The translations under genes and the position numbers were made by a program. Below, piece after piece: positions 23,203 to 30,426 of a stretch of DNA of 64,000 bases. The stretch spans positions 4,774,001-4,838,000 of the forward strand of contig NZ_CP035042.1 of NCBI RefSeq assembly GCF_009834345.1, given 5' to 3'. Below the pieces are notes generated by a model. That model was not told the DNA's origin, searched no databases, and saw only the letters and a list, made by a program, of their open reading frames with translations. Each line of letters starts with the position of its first letter. The first letter of the stretch is position 1. Origin of the DNA: Billgrantia tianxiuensis (GTDB lineage Bacteria; Pseudomonadota; Gammaproteobacteria; Pseudomonadales; Halomonadaceae).

Positions 23203-24486
23203 ATGACACCCATCATTCTCTCCATCATGATCGTGCTCCTGCTGCTGGGATTTCCGATGATGATTCCGCTGGCGACGGCAGCCTTCGTCGGCTTCTACAT
23301 GACCTTCGGCGGCCTGGGGCAGATGGAAACCCTCATTCAGCAGATGATGGGGGGCATTCGACCGACGGCGCTGATTGCCGTACCGATGTTCATCCTGGCC
23401 GCCGACATCATGACCCGCGGCCAGTCGGCAGGACGGCTGATCGACATGGTCATGAGCTTCGTCGGCCATATCAAGGGCGGGCTCGCGGTCAGCACCGCCG
23501 CCTCCTGCACCCTGTTCGGCGCCGTGTCGGGCTCGACCCAGGCCACCGTGGTGGCAGTGGGCTCGCCGTTGCGTCCACGCATGCTCAAGGCCGGCTACAA
23601 GGACTCCTTCACCCTGGCCCTGATAATCAACTCCAGCGACATCGCCTTCCTGATTCCGCCGAGCATCGGCATGATCATCTATGGCGTCATCTCGGGCACC
23701 TCGATCGGCGAGCTGTTCATTGCCGGTATCGGCCCGGGGCTGTTGATCCTGGCCATGTTCTCGGTCTACTGCGTCATCTATGCCATCGTGCACAAGGTGC
23801 CGACCGAGCCCAAGTCGAGCTGGAAGGAAAGAGCCCTCGCCGTACGCGATGCACTGTGGCCGCTGGGCTTCCCGGTACTGATCGTGGGCGGCATCTATGG
23901 CGGTATCTTCAGCCCCACCGAAGCCGCCGCAGCGTGCGTACTGTATGCGGTGCTGCTCGAGTTCGTGGTCTTCCGTTCACTGAAGATGCCGGACATGTAT
24001 GCCATCGCCAAGTCCACCGGCCTGATCACCGCGGTGGTGTTCATTCTGGTGGCAGTCGGTAACGGCTTCTCCTGGATCATCTCCTTCGCCCAGATCCCCC
24101 AGACCCTGCTGGCGGCGTTCGGTATCAACGAGGCAGGGCCGATCGGCGTGCTGATCGCCATTTCGGTGGCTTTCTTCATCGCCTGCATGTTCGTCGATCC
24201 GATCGTGGTGATCCTGGTGCTGACGCCGATCTTCGCCCCGGCGATCTCGGCCTCGGGCCTCGACCCGGTACTGGTCGGTGTGCTGATCACGCTGCAGGTG
24301 GCGATAGGCTCGGCGACACCGCCCTTCGGCTGCGACATCTTCACCGCCATTGCCATTTTCAAGCGACCCTACTGGGAAGTGATACGCGGTACGCCGCCCT
24401 TCGTCTTCATGCTGATCCTGTCGGCGGCGCTGATCATCATATTCCCGCAGATCGCCCTGTTCCTGCGCGATCTGGCCTTCCGCTAA
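23203..24486 (+). CDS. teaC: TeaC, ectoine TRAP large membrane subunit
   Basis: DctM-type permease of 427 aa with about 12 hydrophobic segments. Family motifs include 'FGAVSGSTQATVVAVGS', 'LIINSSDIAFLIPPSIGMIIYG', 'FSPTEAAAACVLYA' and 'GSATPPFGCDIFTAIAIF'. In this family it carries the sodium-coupled transport pathway. It starts 24 nt after teaB and is intact, unlike teaA. Co-transcription with teaB and teaD is likely from spacing. Confidence 0.93.
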   Translation: MTPIILSIMIVLLLLGFPMMIPLATAAFVGFYMTFGGLGQMETLIQQMMGGIRPTALIAVPMFILAADIMTRGQSAGRLIDMVMSFVGHIKGGLAVSTAASCTLFGAVSGSTQATVVAVGSPLRPRMLKAGYKDSFTLALIINSSDIAFLIPPSIGMIIYGVISGTSIGELFIAGIGPGLLILAMFSVYCVIYAIVHKVPTEPKSSWKERALAVRDALWPLGFPVLIVGGIYGGIFSPTEAAAACVLYAVLLEFVVFRSLKMPDMYAIAKSTGLITAVVFILVAVGNGFSWIISFAQIPQTLLAAFGINEAGPIGVLIAISVAFFIACMFVDPIVVILVLTPIFAPAISASGLDPVLVGVLITLQVAIGSATPPFGCDIFTAIAIFKRPYWEVIRGTPPFVFMLILSAALIIIFPQIALFLRDLAFR

Positions 24487-24516
24487 CGGCCGCCCCGATG
24501 CTGAGGAGACGTTGAG

Positions 24517-24960
24517 ATGTTCAATCGCATACTGGTACCGGTGGACGGTTCCAAGGGCGCCCTGAAGGCACTGGAGAAGGCCGTGGGTCTGCATCTGCTG
24601 ACCGGCGCCGAACTCTATATCCTGTGCGTATTCAAGCACCATAGCCTGTTGGAGGCATCGCTCTCGATGGTGCGCCCGGAGAGGCTCGACATTCCCGACG
24701 ACGCCCTCAAGGAGTACGCCACCGAGGTCGCCGTGCACGCCAAGAGCGAGGCGGTCGAGCTGGGAGCCGAGCCGACCCGGCTGCGCGCCTTCGTCAAGGG
24801 CGGGCGCCCTTCGCGCACCATCGTGCGCTTCGCGCGCAAGAGGGAGTGCGACCTGATCGTGATCGGCGCCCAGGGCACCAACGGCGAGAAGAGCCTGCTG
24901 CTGGGCAGCGTGGCCCAGCGCGTTGCCGGCTCGGCGCACTGCCCCACCCTGGTGGTATGA
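24517..24960 (+). CDS. teaD: TeaD, [19 protein letters not shown] regulator of the ectoine transporter
   Basis: Single UspA domain, 147 aa. '[20 protein letters not shown]' opens the fold; the ATP-binding signature G-x2-G-x9-G(S/T) is present as '[20 protein letters not shown]'. In H. elongata the gene in this position encodes TeaD, an ATP-binding protein that modulates ectoine uptake, and the arrangement here is the same. It begins 30 nt after teaC. Confidence 0.9.
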   Translation: MFNRILVPVDGSKGALKALEKAVGLHLLTGAELYILCVFKHHSLLEASLSMVRPERLDIPDDALKEYATEVAVHAKSEAVELGAEPTRLRAFVKGGRPSRTIVRFARKRECDLIVIGAQGTNGEKSLLLGSVAQRVAGSAHCPTLVV

Positions 24961-25061
24961 GCCAGTGGCCGGCGCCGCCCCTCGGGTGCGGAACCGGCCC
25001 CACCCTGATAGAGTCCGAGTACTGTTGCACGCCGCTCAATGACTAATCGATAGGACTCTGC

Positions 25062-25744
25062 ATGAAGACACTGCTGACATCCGCCTCCTTGGTTGCCTTG
25101 GTGGCCGCGGCGCCTTGGGTTCTGGCCGCACCGGAGACAGAGGACGAGCGTCTCAGCTATAGCCTGGGCATTGCCTACGGCCAGAGCATTGCCCAGGAGT
25201 ATCCCGACCTCGACGTCGAGGCTTTCACCGACGCCATTCGCGATCTCATCGAAGGCAACGACCTGGCCATGGAAGCCGAAGAGATGGCCGCGACCCTGAG
25301 CAAGTTCCAGCAGGATGCACTGGCCGCCCGCCAGGCCGAAGCCGAGGAACTGGCCGAGCTCAATCTCGCCGAAGGGCAGGCTTTCCTGGCCGAGAACGCC
25401 GAGCGCGAAGAGGTCACCACGACCGAGTCGGGCCTTCAATACGAGGTGCTGGAGAACGGCGACGGCGACAGCCCCGGCCCCAGCTCTCACGTTGAAGTGC
25501 ACTACGAGGGAACCCTGGTCGACGGCACGGTCTTCGACAGCTCCTTCGAACGCGGCCAGCCGCTGAGCTTCCGCGTCGACCAGGTGATCGAAGGCTGGCA
25601 GGAAGCGCTGCAACTGATGAGCGTGGGCGACACCTGGATGCTGTTCATCCCCCTGAGCTTGGCTACGGCGCCCAGGGCCAGGGTCCCATCGGCCCCAACG
25701 AGACGTTGATCTTCCGCGTCGAACTGCTCGATGTCATGGAATGA
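25062..25744 (+). CDS. FKBP-type peptidyl-prolyl isomerase (FkpA/Mip-like), frameshifted
   Basis: Periplasmic proline isomerase/chaperone. Signal peptide ending 'WVLAA', an N-terminal helical dimerisation domain ('LSYSLGIAYGQSIAQEYPDLD' onward), a long Glu/Ala-rich helix and a C-terminal FKBP domain: 'VEVHYEGTLVDGTVFDSSFERG', 'VIEGWQEALQLMSVGD'. The frame is lost at CCCCC 25649-25653; one more C gives 'FIPPELGYGAQGQ..IGPNETLIFRVELLDVME' and a stop at 25742-25744. Repaired length about 227 aa. Confidence 0.9.
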
Positions 25745-25754
25745 CGCCTACCGC

Positions 25755-26789
25755 ATGAAAGCCTTGACCCTGTTGGCTGTCGGGCTGCTGCTGAGCCACG
25801 GCGCCCAAGCGGAGACTCGATTGCCCGAGCTGCCCCGGCTCGCTGTCGAGCCAAACGCGACCAGTGTGATCGGCGTCTCCTCGGGAGGCTACATGGCCAC
25901 CCAATTGGCCGTGGCCTGGCCGGAACGCTTCCAGGGCGTGGCCGTGCTCGCCGCGGGCCCGTGGAGCTGCGCCCAGGGCGGCCTGGGCCAGGCACTTGGG
26001 CAGTGCATGGCGACACGTCGCGGGCCACCCGACCTTGCCGGCCTGGACGTGCGCCTGCGCGACTACCAGGCGCGTGGCCTGGTGGGCGGGAGCGAAGCGC
26101 TTGCCGCGCTGCGTGCCTTCGTCTGGCACGGGGACGAGGACAGCGTGGTGGATCCCTCGCTCGGCCTGGCGCTGGCCGAGCAATTGGGCGACTGGCTGGC
26201 AAATCCCGAGGAACAGCTCAAGGTGGTTCGCTCCCCCGGCGTCGGCCACGGCTGGCCCATCGAGGCCGACGAGCGGATTCCGCCAAGCCAGCTGGCCCAA
26301 TGCCGAATCGGCGGCGGCACCCATATGCTGGCCTGCGGCCTGGATATCGCGGGCGAAGCGCTGGACTGGCTGCATGGGCCGCAGGAGCCCGCGCAAGCCA
26401 TGTCGTCGACCCAGTTGCTGCGCTTCGACCAGGCCCCGTTCGACGCCCGCGGCTTGGGCGATGCCGGCTACGTGCTGGTTCCGGAGGGCTGCGAGGCGGG
26501 AGGCTGCGGCCTGACCGTGGCACTGCACGGCTGCAGCATGACCGAGGAGCAGATCGACGAAGCCTTCGTACGCTACAGCGGCCTCAACGAATGGGCCGCG
26601 GCCAACCGCCGTGTCGTGCTCTATCCCCAGGCCACCAGTAGCCTGGCCAATCCCCAGGGTTGCTGGGACTGGTGGGGCTTTGCCGAGAGCACCTGGCAGC
26701 TCGACCCGTTGCACGACACCCGGGAAGGCGTCCAAGTCCAAGCGCTGATGGCCATGATCGAACGACTCGAGGAAGCCCCTGAGGAGTAA
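25755..26789 (+). CDS. PHA depolymerase-like esterase with catalytic domain type 2
   Basis: Secreted serine hydrolase of 344 aa with signal peptide ending 'GAQA'. The lipase box GVSSG (in 'IGVSSGGYMATQLA') is near the N-terminus, while the oxyanion motif 'LTVALHGC' and the 'NPQGCWDWWGF' block are near the C-terminus. That order is reversed relative to classical type 1 depolymerases and matches the 'type 2' short-chain-length PHA depolymerase domain. The catalytic Asp is probably in 'WHGDEDSVVDP' and the His in 'GVGHGWP'. No linker or substrate-binding domain is present, so action on soluble oligomers or on another ester is possible. It follows the FKBP gene by 10 nt. Confidence 0.75.
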   Translation: MKALTLLAVGLLLSHGAQAETRLPELPRLAVEPNATSVIGVSSGGYMATQLAVAWPERFQGVAVLAAGPWSCAQGGLGQALGQCMATRRGPPDLAGLDVRLRDYQARGLVGGSEALAALRAFVWHGDEDSVVDPSLGLALAEQLGDWLANPEEQLKVVRSPGVGHGWPIEADERIPPSQLAQCRIGGGTHMLACGLDIAGEALDWLHGPQEPAQAMSSTQLLRFDQAPFDARGLGDAGYVLVPEGCEAGGCGLTVALHGCSMTEEQIDEAFVRYSGLNEWAAANRRVVLYPQATSSLANPQGCWDWWGFAESTWQLDPLHDTREGVQVQALMAMIERLEEAPEE

Positions 26790-26813
26790 GCCCCGAGGAG
26801 TGAGTAGGCGCCG

Positions 26814-27407
26814 CTATCCGCCGAGTTCGTGCTCAAGCGCCGAACGTAGCGGATGCGGCGTCGGCGAGTAGAGCACCCGCTGCAGGATCGTACCGTGGCG
26901 GTCGACCAGATAGATCGATGAGCTGTGGTCGATGGTGTACTCCATCGCCGAGTCGGGCGTTTCCACCCGGCGCCAGATGACCCCGTACCGGGCGGCCAGC
27001 TCCTCGAGCTGTGCCTGGCTGCCGGTGGCACCGATGAAGTCATCGCCGAAATATCCGACATACTCGGTGAGGCGTTCGATGGTGTCGCGCTCCGGATCCA
27101 CGGAGATCAGCACCGGGACCACCCGCCGCCGCTGATCCTCCTCCAGCCCCTGCATGACCTGACGCATCACGGCCATGCTCATCGGGCAAACGTCCGGGCA
27201 GTAGGTATAACCGAAGAACAGTACCGCCAGCTGGTCGTCCTCGAGCTGGGTCAGTGAAAAATCGCCCTGGGTCGAGGGTAGCTCCACCGGGCCGCCCTTC
27301 GGGCTGCCGTCGTCGGCCTGCTGGAACTGCTGGAAACCGACCAGCCCGCCGAGAGCCACCACGACGACCAGCGCGCCCAATACCACCCAGATACGTTGCC
27401 GCTTCAT
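26814..27407 (-). CDS. SCO1/SenC family copper-binding protein
   Basis: Membrane-anchored thioredoxin-fold protein of 197 aa that delivers copper to, or maintains thiols of, cytochrome c oxidase. N-terminal anchor at about residues 7-25; copper ligands Cys70 and Cys74 in 'YTYCPDVCPMS' and His160 in 'TIDHSSSIYLVD'. Its start overlaps the stop of the upstream gene by 4 nt, so the two are co-translated. No cytochrome oxidase genes are in this stretch. Confidence 0.92.
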   Translation of the reverse strand: MKRQRIWVVLGALVVVVALGGLVGFQQFQQADDGSPKGGPVELPSTQGDFSLTQLEDDQLAVLFFGYTYCPDVCPMSMAVMRQVMQGLEEDQRRRVVPVLISVDPERDTIERLTEYVGYFGDDFIGATGSQAQLEELAARYGVIWRRVETPDSAMEYTIDHSSSIYLVDRHGTILQRVLYSPTPHPLRSALEHELGG

Positions 27408-27916
27408 GGCGAACTCCGCTCCACCGTGAAATCGAATCGGCTGCCCAACCGGCCCTCCGCAGTCTCCACCACGACCTGGGCCTGCCAGGGCATGACCGAC
27501 TCGGTGCAGATCGGCACTTGGCCAATCCCCTCGAAACGACCATTATCCTGCTTGCTCAAGGGGAAGCGATGCAAGCCCATGTCCATGTCGCGGCCGACGA
27601 AGTCGACGCTGACCGCCCGCGCCTCCACGCCCTCCACCCGGACCGTCAGCGGCAGCAGCTCCAGAGCATGGATACCGTCGGAGGCGGCGACGCTCAAGGT
27701 CAGCGCGCGCCCCTCGCCTAGGCTGGCGCGGCAACCGGCCTGGTGCAGATCGCAGGGCAGCGCGGCGAGATACCAGTCGACATCGCTGTCGCCGCGCACC
27801 AGATGCGACAGCAGATACCACAATGCCACGCTGAGCGTCAGCAGCGTGGCGAGCATCATCAGGCGAAGCCCCGGAAAGCGGGATTCGCTGGCTTCGGGCA
27901 GGGAGGGCGAGGGCAT
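27404..27916 (-). CDS. Membrane-anchored periplasmic protein, FixH/YtkA-like, partner of SCO
   Basis: A 170-aa protein with one N-terminal membrane anchor (about residues 18-38) and a beta-rich periplasmic domain. Two Cys in 'LPCDLHQAGC' and the segment 'GRDMDMGLHRFPL' followed by 'GIGQVPICTESVMPWQA' resemble YtkA/FixH-type domains, with Met/His/Cys residues that could bind copper. An ATG at 27937 is also in frame, but the start at 27916 leaves a standard short cytoplasmic N-terminus. Overlap with the SCO gene implies a role in oxidase copper delivery; this is inference. Confidence 0.65.
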   Translation of the reverse strand: MPSPSLPEASESRFPGLRLMMLATLLTLSVALWYLLSHLVRGDSDVDWYLAALPCDLHQAGCRASLGEGRALTLSVAASDGIHALELLPLTVRVEGVEARAVSVDFVGRDMDMGLHRFPLSKQDNGRFEGIGQVPICTESVMPWQAQVVVETAEGRLGSRFDFTVERSSP

Positions 27917-28049
27917 GTGGCGAACGCAGCACTTCACTGGACAGCGATAAAGGGTAAGCTTAACAGCATTTTCCTACCGGCCTGGCGTGTACCGTTGTCG
28001 CAGGGTTAAACGGTCGCAGCGGCCTGGTCTAAGCCATAAGGATAGCGAG

Positions 28050-28967
28050 ATGGAAGGCGTCGCCGATGCCCTGGGGCCCCTGTTCCTGCTGATACTGTTC
28101 GGCGCCGTCCTGGGACGATTGCGCCAGCCGGACGGTAACTTCTGGATACAGCTCGAGAAAGTCATCTACTTTCTGCTCTTCCCCGCCATGCTGGTCGCTA
28201 CCCTGGCCACCGCCAACGTCGGTGAGGTGCCAGTGGTGCGTCTGGCGCTCGCCCTGCTCGGCGGCATGCTGGCATTTGCCGGGCTGCTGTGGGCCATACA
28301 GCGCAGGCTGGGCCTCGAGCCGGCCGCCTTCACTTCGGTATTTCAGGGCGCACTGCGCTTCAACACCTATGTCGGAGTGGCTGGCGCGGCCGCCCTGCAT
28401 GGTACCGCCGGCGCCACGGTGGCGGCGGTCGCCGTGGCGCTGATGGTGCCGATGGTCAACGTACTGTGCGTCGCCAGCTTCATCGCCGCCGGCACACTCG
28501 GCCCCTCGAGCCTGGGCAAGAGCCTGGCGGCACTGGTGCGCAACCCGCTGATTCTCGCCTGCCTGGCCGGCATCGGCCTCAACCTCTCCGGCATCGGCCT
28601 GCCCGGCTGGAGCGGCTCCGCCGTGGAGTTGCTGGGCCGCGCCGCCCTGCCGCTCGGGCTGGTGGCGGTGGGCGTTGCCCTGCGCCCCCAAGCGCTACTG
28701 CGGGTGGATCGCGGCGTGTGGACTTCCAATCTGGTCAAGCTGGTATTGATGCCCGCCCTGGTGTTCGCCGTGGCGCTGATGCTGGGGCTGGACGCCGTGA
28801 GTCGCGATGTGGCCCTGCTGTTTGCCGCCCTGCCCACGGCTACCTCGGCCTACATCCTGGCGCGTCAACTAGGTGGCGATGCCGAGCTGATGGCTGCCCT
28901 GATCACCGGCCAGACGCTGCTTGCCATGGCGACGCTGCCCCTGTGGCTGCATCTCGCCGGAAGCTGA
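28050..28967 (+). CDS. AEC (auxin efflux carrier) family permease
   Basis: Membrane protein of 305 aa with about ten hydrophobic segments arranged as two five-helix repeats. AEC-like motifs: 'FLLILFGAVLGRL' at the start, 'FQGALRFNTYVGVAGAAAL' in the middle and 'LPTATSAYILARQLGGDAEL' near the end. Family members export or import carboxylates such as malonate or malate, but substrate cannot be predicted. It is divergent from the SCO operon and lies just before the Fur-type promoter and repeat array. Confidence 0.85.
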   Translation: MEGVADALGPLFLLILFGAVLGRLRQPDGNFWIQLEKVIYFLLFPAMLVATLATANVGEVPVVRLALALLGGMLAFAGLLWAIQRRLGLEPAAFTSVFQGALRFNTYVGVAGAAALHGTAGATVAAVAVALMVPMVNVLCVASFIAAGTLGPSSLGKSLAALVRNPLILACLAGIGLNLSGIGLPGWSGSAVELLGRAALPLGLVAVGVALRPQALLRVDRGVWTSNLVKLVLMPALVFAVALMLGLDAVSRDVALLFAALPTATSAYILARQLGGDAELMAALITGQTLLAMATLPLWLHLAGS

Positions 28968-28990
28968 AATAAAAAACATTCGCATTCGTG

Positions 28991-29020
28991 TTGACGGCGA
29001 TAATGAGAATGGATTACATT
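28991..29020 (+). promoter_or_regulatory. Promoter overlapped by a Fur-box-like operator
   Basis: -35 TTGACG (28991-28996) and -10 TACATT (29015-29020) are separated by 18 bp. GATAATGAGAATGGATTAC at 28999-29017 sits between and over the -10. It matches the 19-bp Fur consensus at 13 positions, including the first eight. Such placement lets iron-loaded Fur block RNA polymerase. A further AT-rich CATTCGCATTCG motif lies just upstream (28979-28990). Confidence 0.6.
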
Positions 29021-29024
29021 GAGG

Positions 29025-29142
29025 GCGTGGTGTTGATGAGGCACCACGGCCATTAGGGGAACCGCCAGTTTCCCGCTATGGTTTCTCCCCCTCATTGCTA
29101 GTCACGGTCTTGCCTGCGCCTCCCCTGGAGGCGCTTTTTTTT
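29025..29142 (+). ncRNA. Candidate iron-responsive small RNA (approximate ends)
   Basis: About 118 nt from the predicted start downstream of the Fur-box promoter to the first U8 tract. Structure seen by eye: a 5' hairpin with GGC+GTGGTG pairing CACCAC+GCC (29024-29051, 9-nt loop, one bulge); an imperfect hairpin pairing AGGGGA/ACC with GGT/TCTCCCC (29055-29090); a single-stranded CTCATTGCT (29091-29099), reminiscent of the CAUUGCU segment of E. coli RyhB; and a terminator. No credible ORF is present. No sequence homology search was possible, so family membership is inference. Confidence 0.5.
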
Positions 29143-29430
29143 GCTTGGAAGGTCCCCTCATTGCTGCTTTTTACAAGGTCAGGGTCTTGCCTGCACCTCC
29201 TCTGGAGGCGCTTTTTTTTGCTTGGAAGGTCCCTCATTGCTGCTTTTTACAAGGTCAGGGTCTTGCCTGCACCTCCTCTGGAGGCGCTTTTTTGCTTGGA
29301 AGGCCCCCTCATTGCTGCTTTTTACAAGGTCAGGGTCTTGCCTGCGCCTCCTCTGGAGGCGCTTTTTTGCTTGGAAGGCCCCTCATTGCTGCTTTTTACA
29401 AGGTCAGGGCCTTGCCTGCGCCTCACCCAC
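29091..29430 (+). repeat. Tandem array of a ~75-bp module, each unit with CTCATTGCT and most with a terminator
   Basis: CTCATTGCT occurs at 29091, 29157, 29233, 29308 and 29382. From the second copy the unit is almost invariant: CTCATTGCTGCTTTTTACAA, GGTCAGGGTCTTGCCTGC, an 8-bp hairpin, a T-run and GCTTGGAAGG. Periods are 76, 75 and 74 bp; differences are confined to C-runs, T-runs and a G/A in the stem. Terminator stems begin at 29116, 29193, 29269 and 29344 with T8, T8, T6 and T6. The fifth unit lacks the right stem arm and runs into the LysR 3' end. Long frames through the array encode only repeated artefact peptides. Confidence 0.9.
29116..29142 (+). terminator. First and strongest terminator of the array
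   Basis: Perfect 8-bp stem GCGCCTCC / GGAGGCGC with a CCT loop followed by eight T residues (29135-29142). The next two copies carry an A-C mismatch in the stem (GCACCTCC); the fourth is perfect again. Confidence 0.9.
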
Positions 29431-29432
29431 CC

Positions 29433-30341
29433 TCACCCGGCTCCTGCGCCGCGCCAGGGCCCACGCCCACGCAGGCGCTCGCGCAGCAGCTCGGCTAGTG
29501 CCTGGGCGGCGGGCCGAGAGGCAGGTTCGATGGTACGGGCGAAGTGCAATTGCGCCTCGCAGCGGCCGAGCACGGGCAACCCTTCGGCCTCGCCCAGCTC
29601 GCGCATGGCGGGGGTCAGACGCTCGCGGTCGAGCACACTGATCGCCAATCCCGTCTCCACCGCGCGTTCGATGGCGTGGATGCTGGTGCTGGTGAACACC
29701 GCGTGCCAGGGCCTGCCGAGCCTTTCCAGGGCTTCGGTGGCCAGCGCCCGGTAGGGACAATCGACCTCGTGCAGGGCCAGCGGCAGGCTGTCCCGCTCGG
29801 TCAGGTTGGCGATGCGTGGAGCGGCCCATACCGGCCGGGTGCGCCACAGCGGCTCGCCCCCGGGCAACGCGATGGGGCGGTCCAGCACCACCGCCAGGTC
29901 CAGCCGCGCGCGCTCCAGCTGGCGTGCCAGCTCGCCGCTGGTGGCCGTTACCGCCTGCAGCAGCACCTCGGGGTGGCGCGCGGTGAACTCAGGCAATACG
30001 TCGCCGAGCAGCTCGCGGGCGTAATCCTCGGGCAGGCCGAAGCGCACCTTGCCCCGCAGGCCACGCCCGGCGTAGCGAGCGACGATGCCGTCGTGCATAC
30101 GCAGCAGTTCGCGTACCTCCTGCAGCAGCGCCTCGCCGGTGGCGGTCGGCACGACACCGCGCGGGCCGCGCTCCAGCAGGCGGGCATCGAGCAGCGACTC
30201 GAGGCGCTTGATCTGCATGCTGATGGCGCTCACGGTGCGGTGCCGCTGTTCGGCCGCCGCCGCCAGCGAGCCAAGCCGGGCCGCTGCCTGGAAGCTGCGC
30301 AGCAGTTCGAGATCCAGAGTCGCCGTCGAGACTTCAACCAT
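29433..30341 (-). CDS. LysR family transcriptional regulator
   Basis: About 302 aa. N-terminal winged HTH 'LLRSFQAAARLGSLAAAAEQRHRTVSAISMQIKRLE' with the usual spacing, then a periplasmic-binding-like effector domain. The start at 'MVEVSTATLDLELLRSF' (30341) is chosen because it puts the HTH near residue 10; a longer frame to 30422 would read through the divergent promoter. It is divergent from the EamA transporter gene, which it probably controls. Its 3' end abuts the repeat array. Confidence 0.87.
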   Translation of the reverse strand: MVEVSTATLDLELLRSFQAAARLGSLAAAAEQRHRTVSAISMQIKRLESLLDARLLERGPRGVVPTATGEALLQEVRELLRMHDGIVARYAGRGLRGKVRFGLPEDYARELLGDVLPEFTARHPEVLLQAVTATSGELARQLERARLDLAVVLDRPIALPGGEPLWRTRPVWAAPRIANLTERDSLPLALHEVDCPYRALATEALERLGRPWHAVFTSTSIHAIERAVETGLAISVLDRERLTPAMRELGEAEGLPVLGRCEAQLHFARTIEPASRPAAQALAELLRERLRGRGPWRGAGAG

Positions 30342-30380
30342 ATTGTATCCTGCCTGCAAACAATATCGCTTCATTGAAGC
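30340..30380. promoter_or_regulatory. Two dyads in the LysR/EamA divergent promoter
   Basis: ATATTGT (30340-30346) and ACAATAT (30360-30366) form a 7-bp inverted repeat with a 13-bp spacer, the T-N11-A type of site bound by LysR regulators; it overlaps the LysR start codon. A second palindrome GCTTCA-T-TGAAGC lies at 30368-30380. Both are between the two divergent genes, as expected for an autoregulated LysR pair. Confidence 0.6.
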
Positions 30381-30426
30381 CTCGATAGCCGTCAAGCTCA
30401 AGCTCCCGTAACCGAGGAGCACAACG

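Noticed and set aside
29091..29430. A CRISPR-like array
   Set aside because: Units of about 75 bp are contiguous and nearly identical; there are no unique spacers and no cas genes.
29095..29754. A repeat-containing protein with units such as FYKVRVLPAPPLEALF
   Set aside because: The repeated peptide is a translation of the DNA repeat with its terminator hairpins and T-runs. It has no ribosome site and runs into the antisense of the LysR gene.
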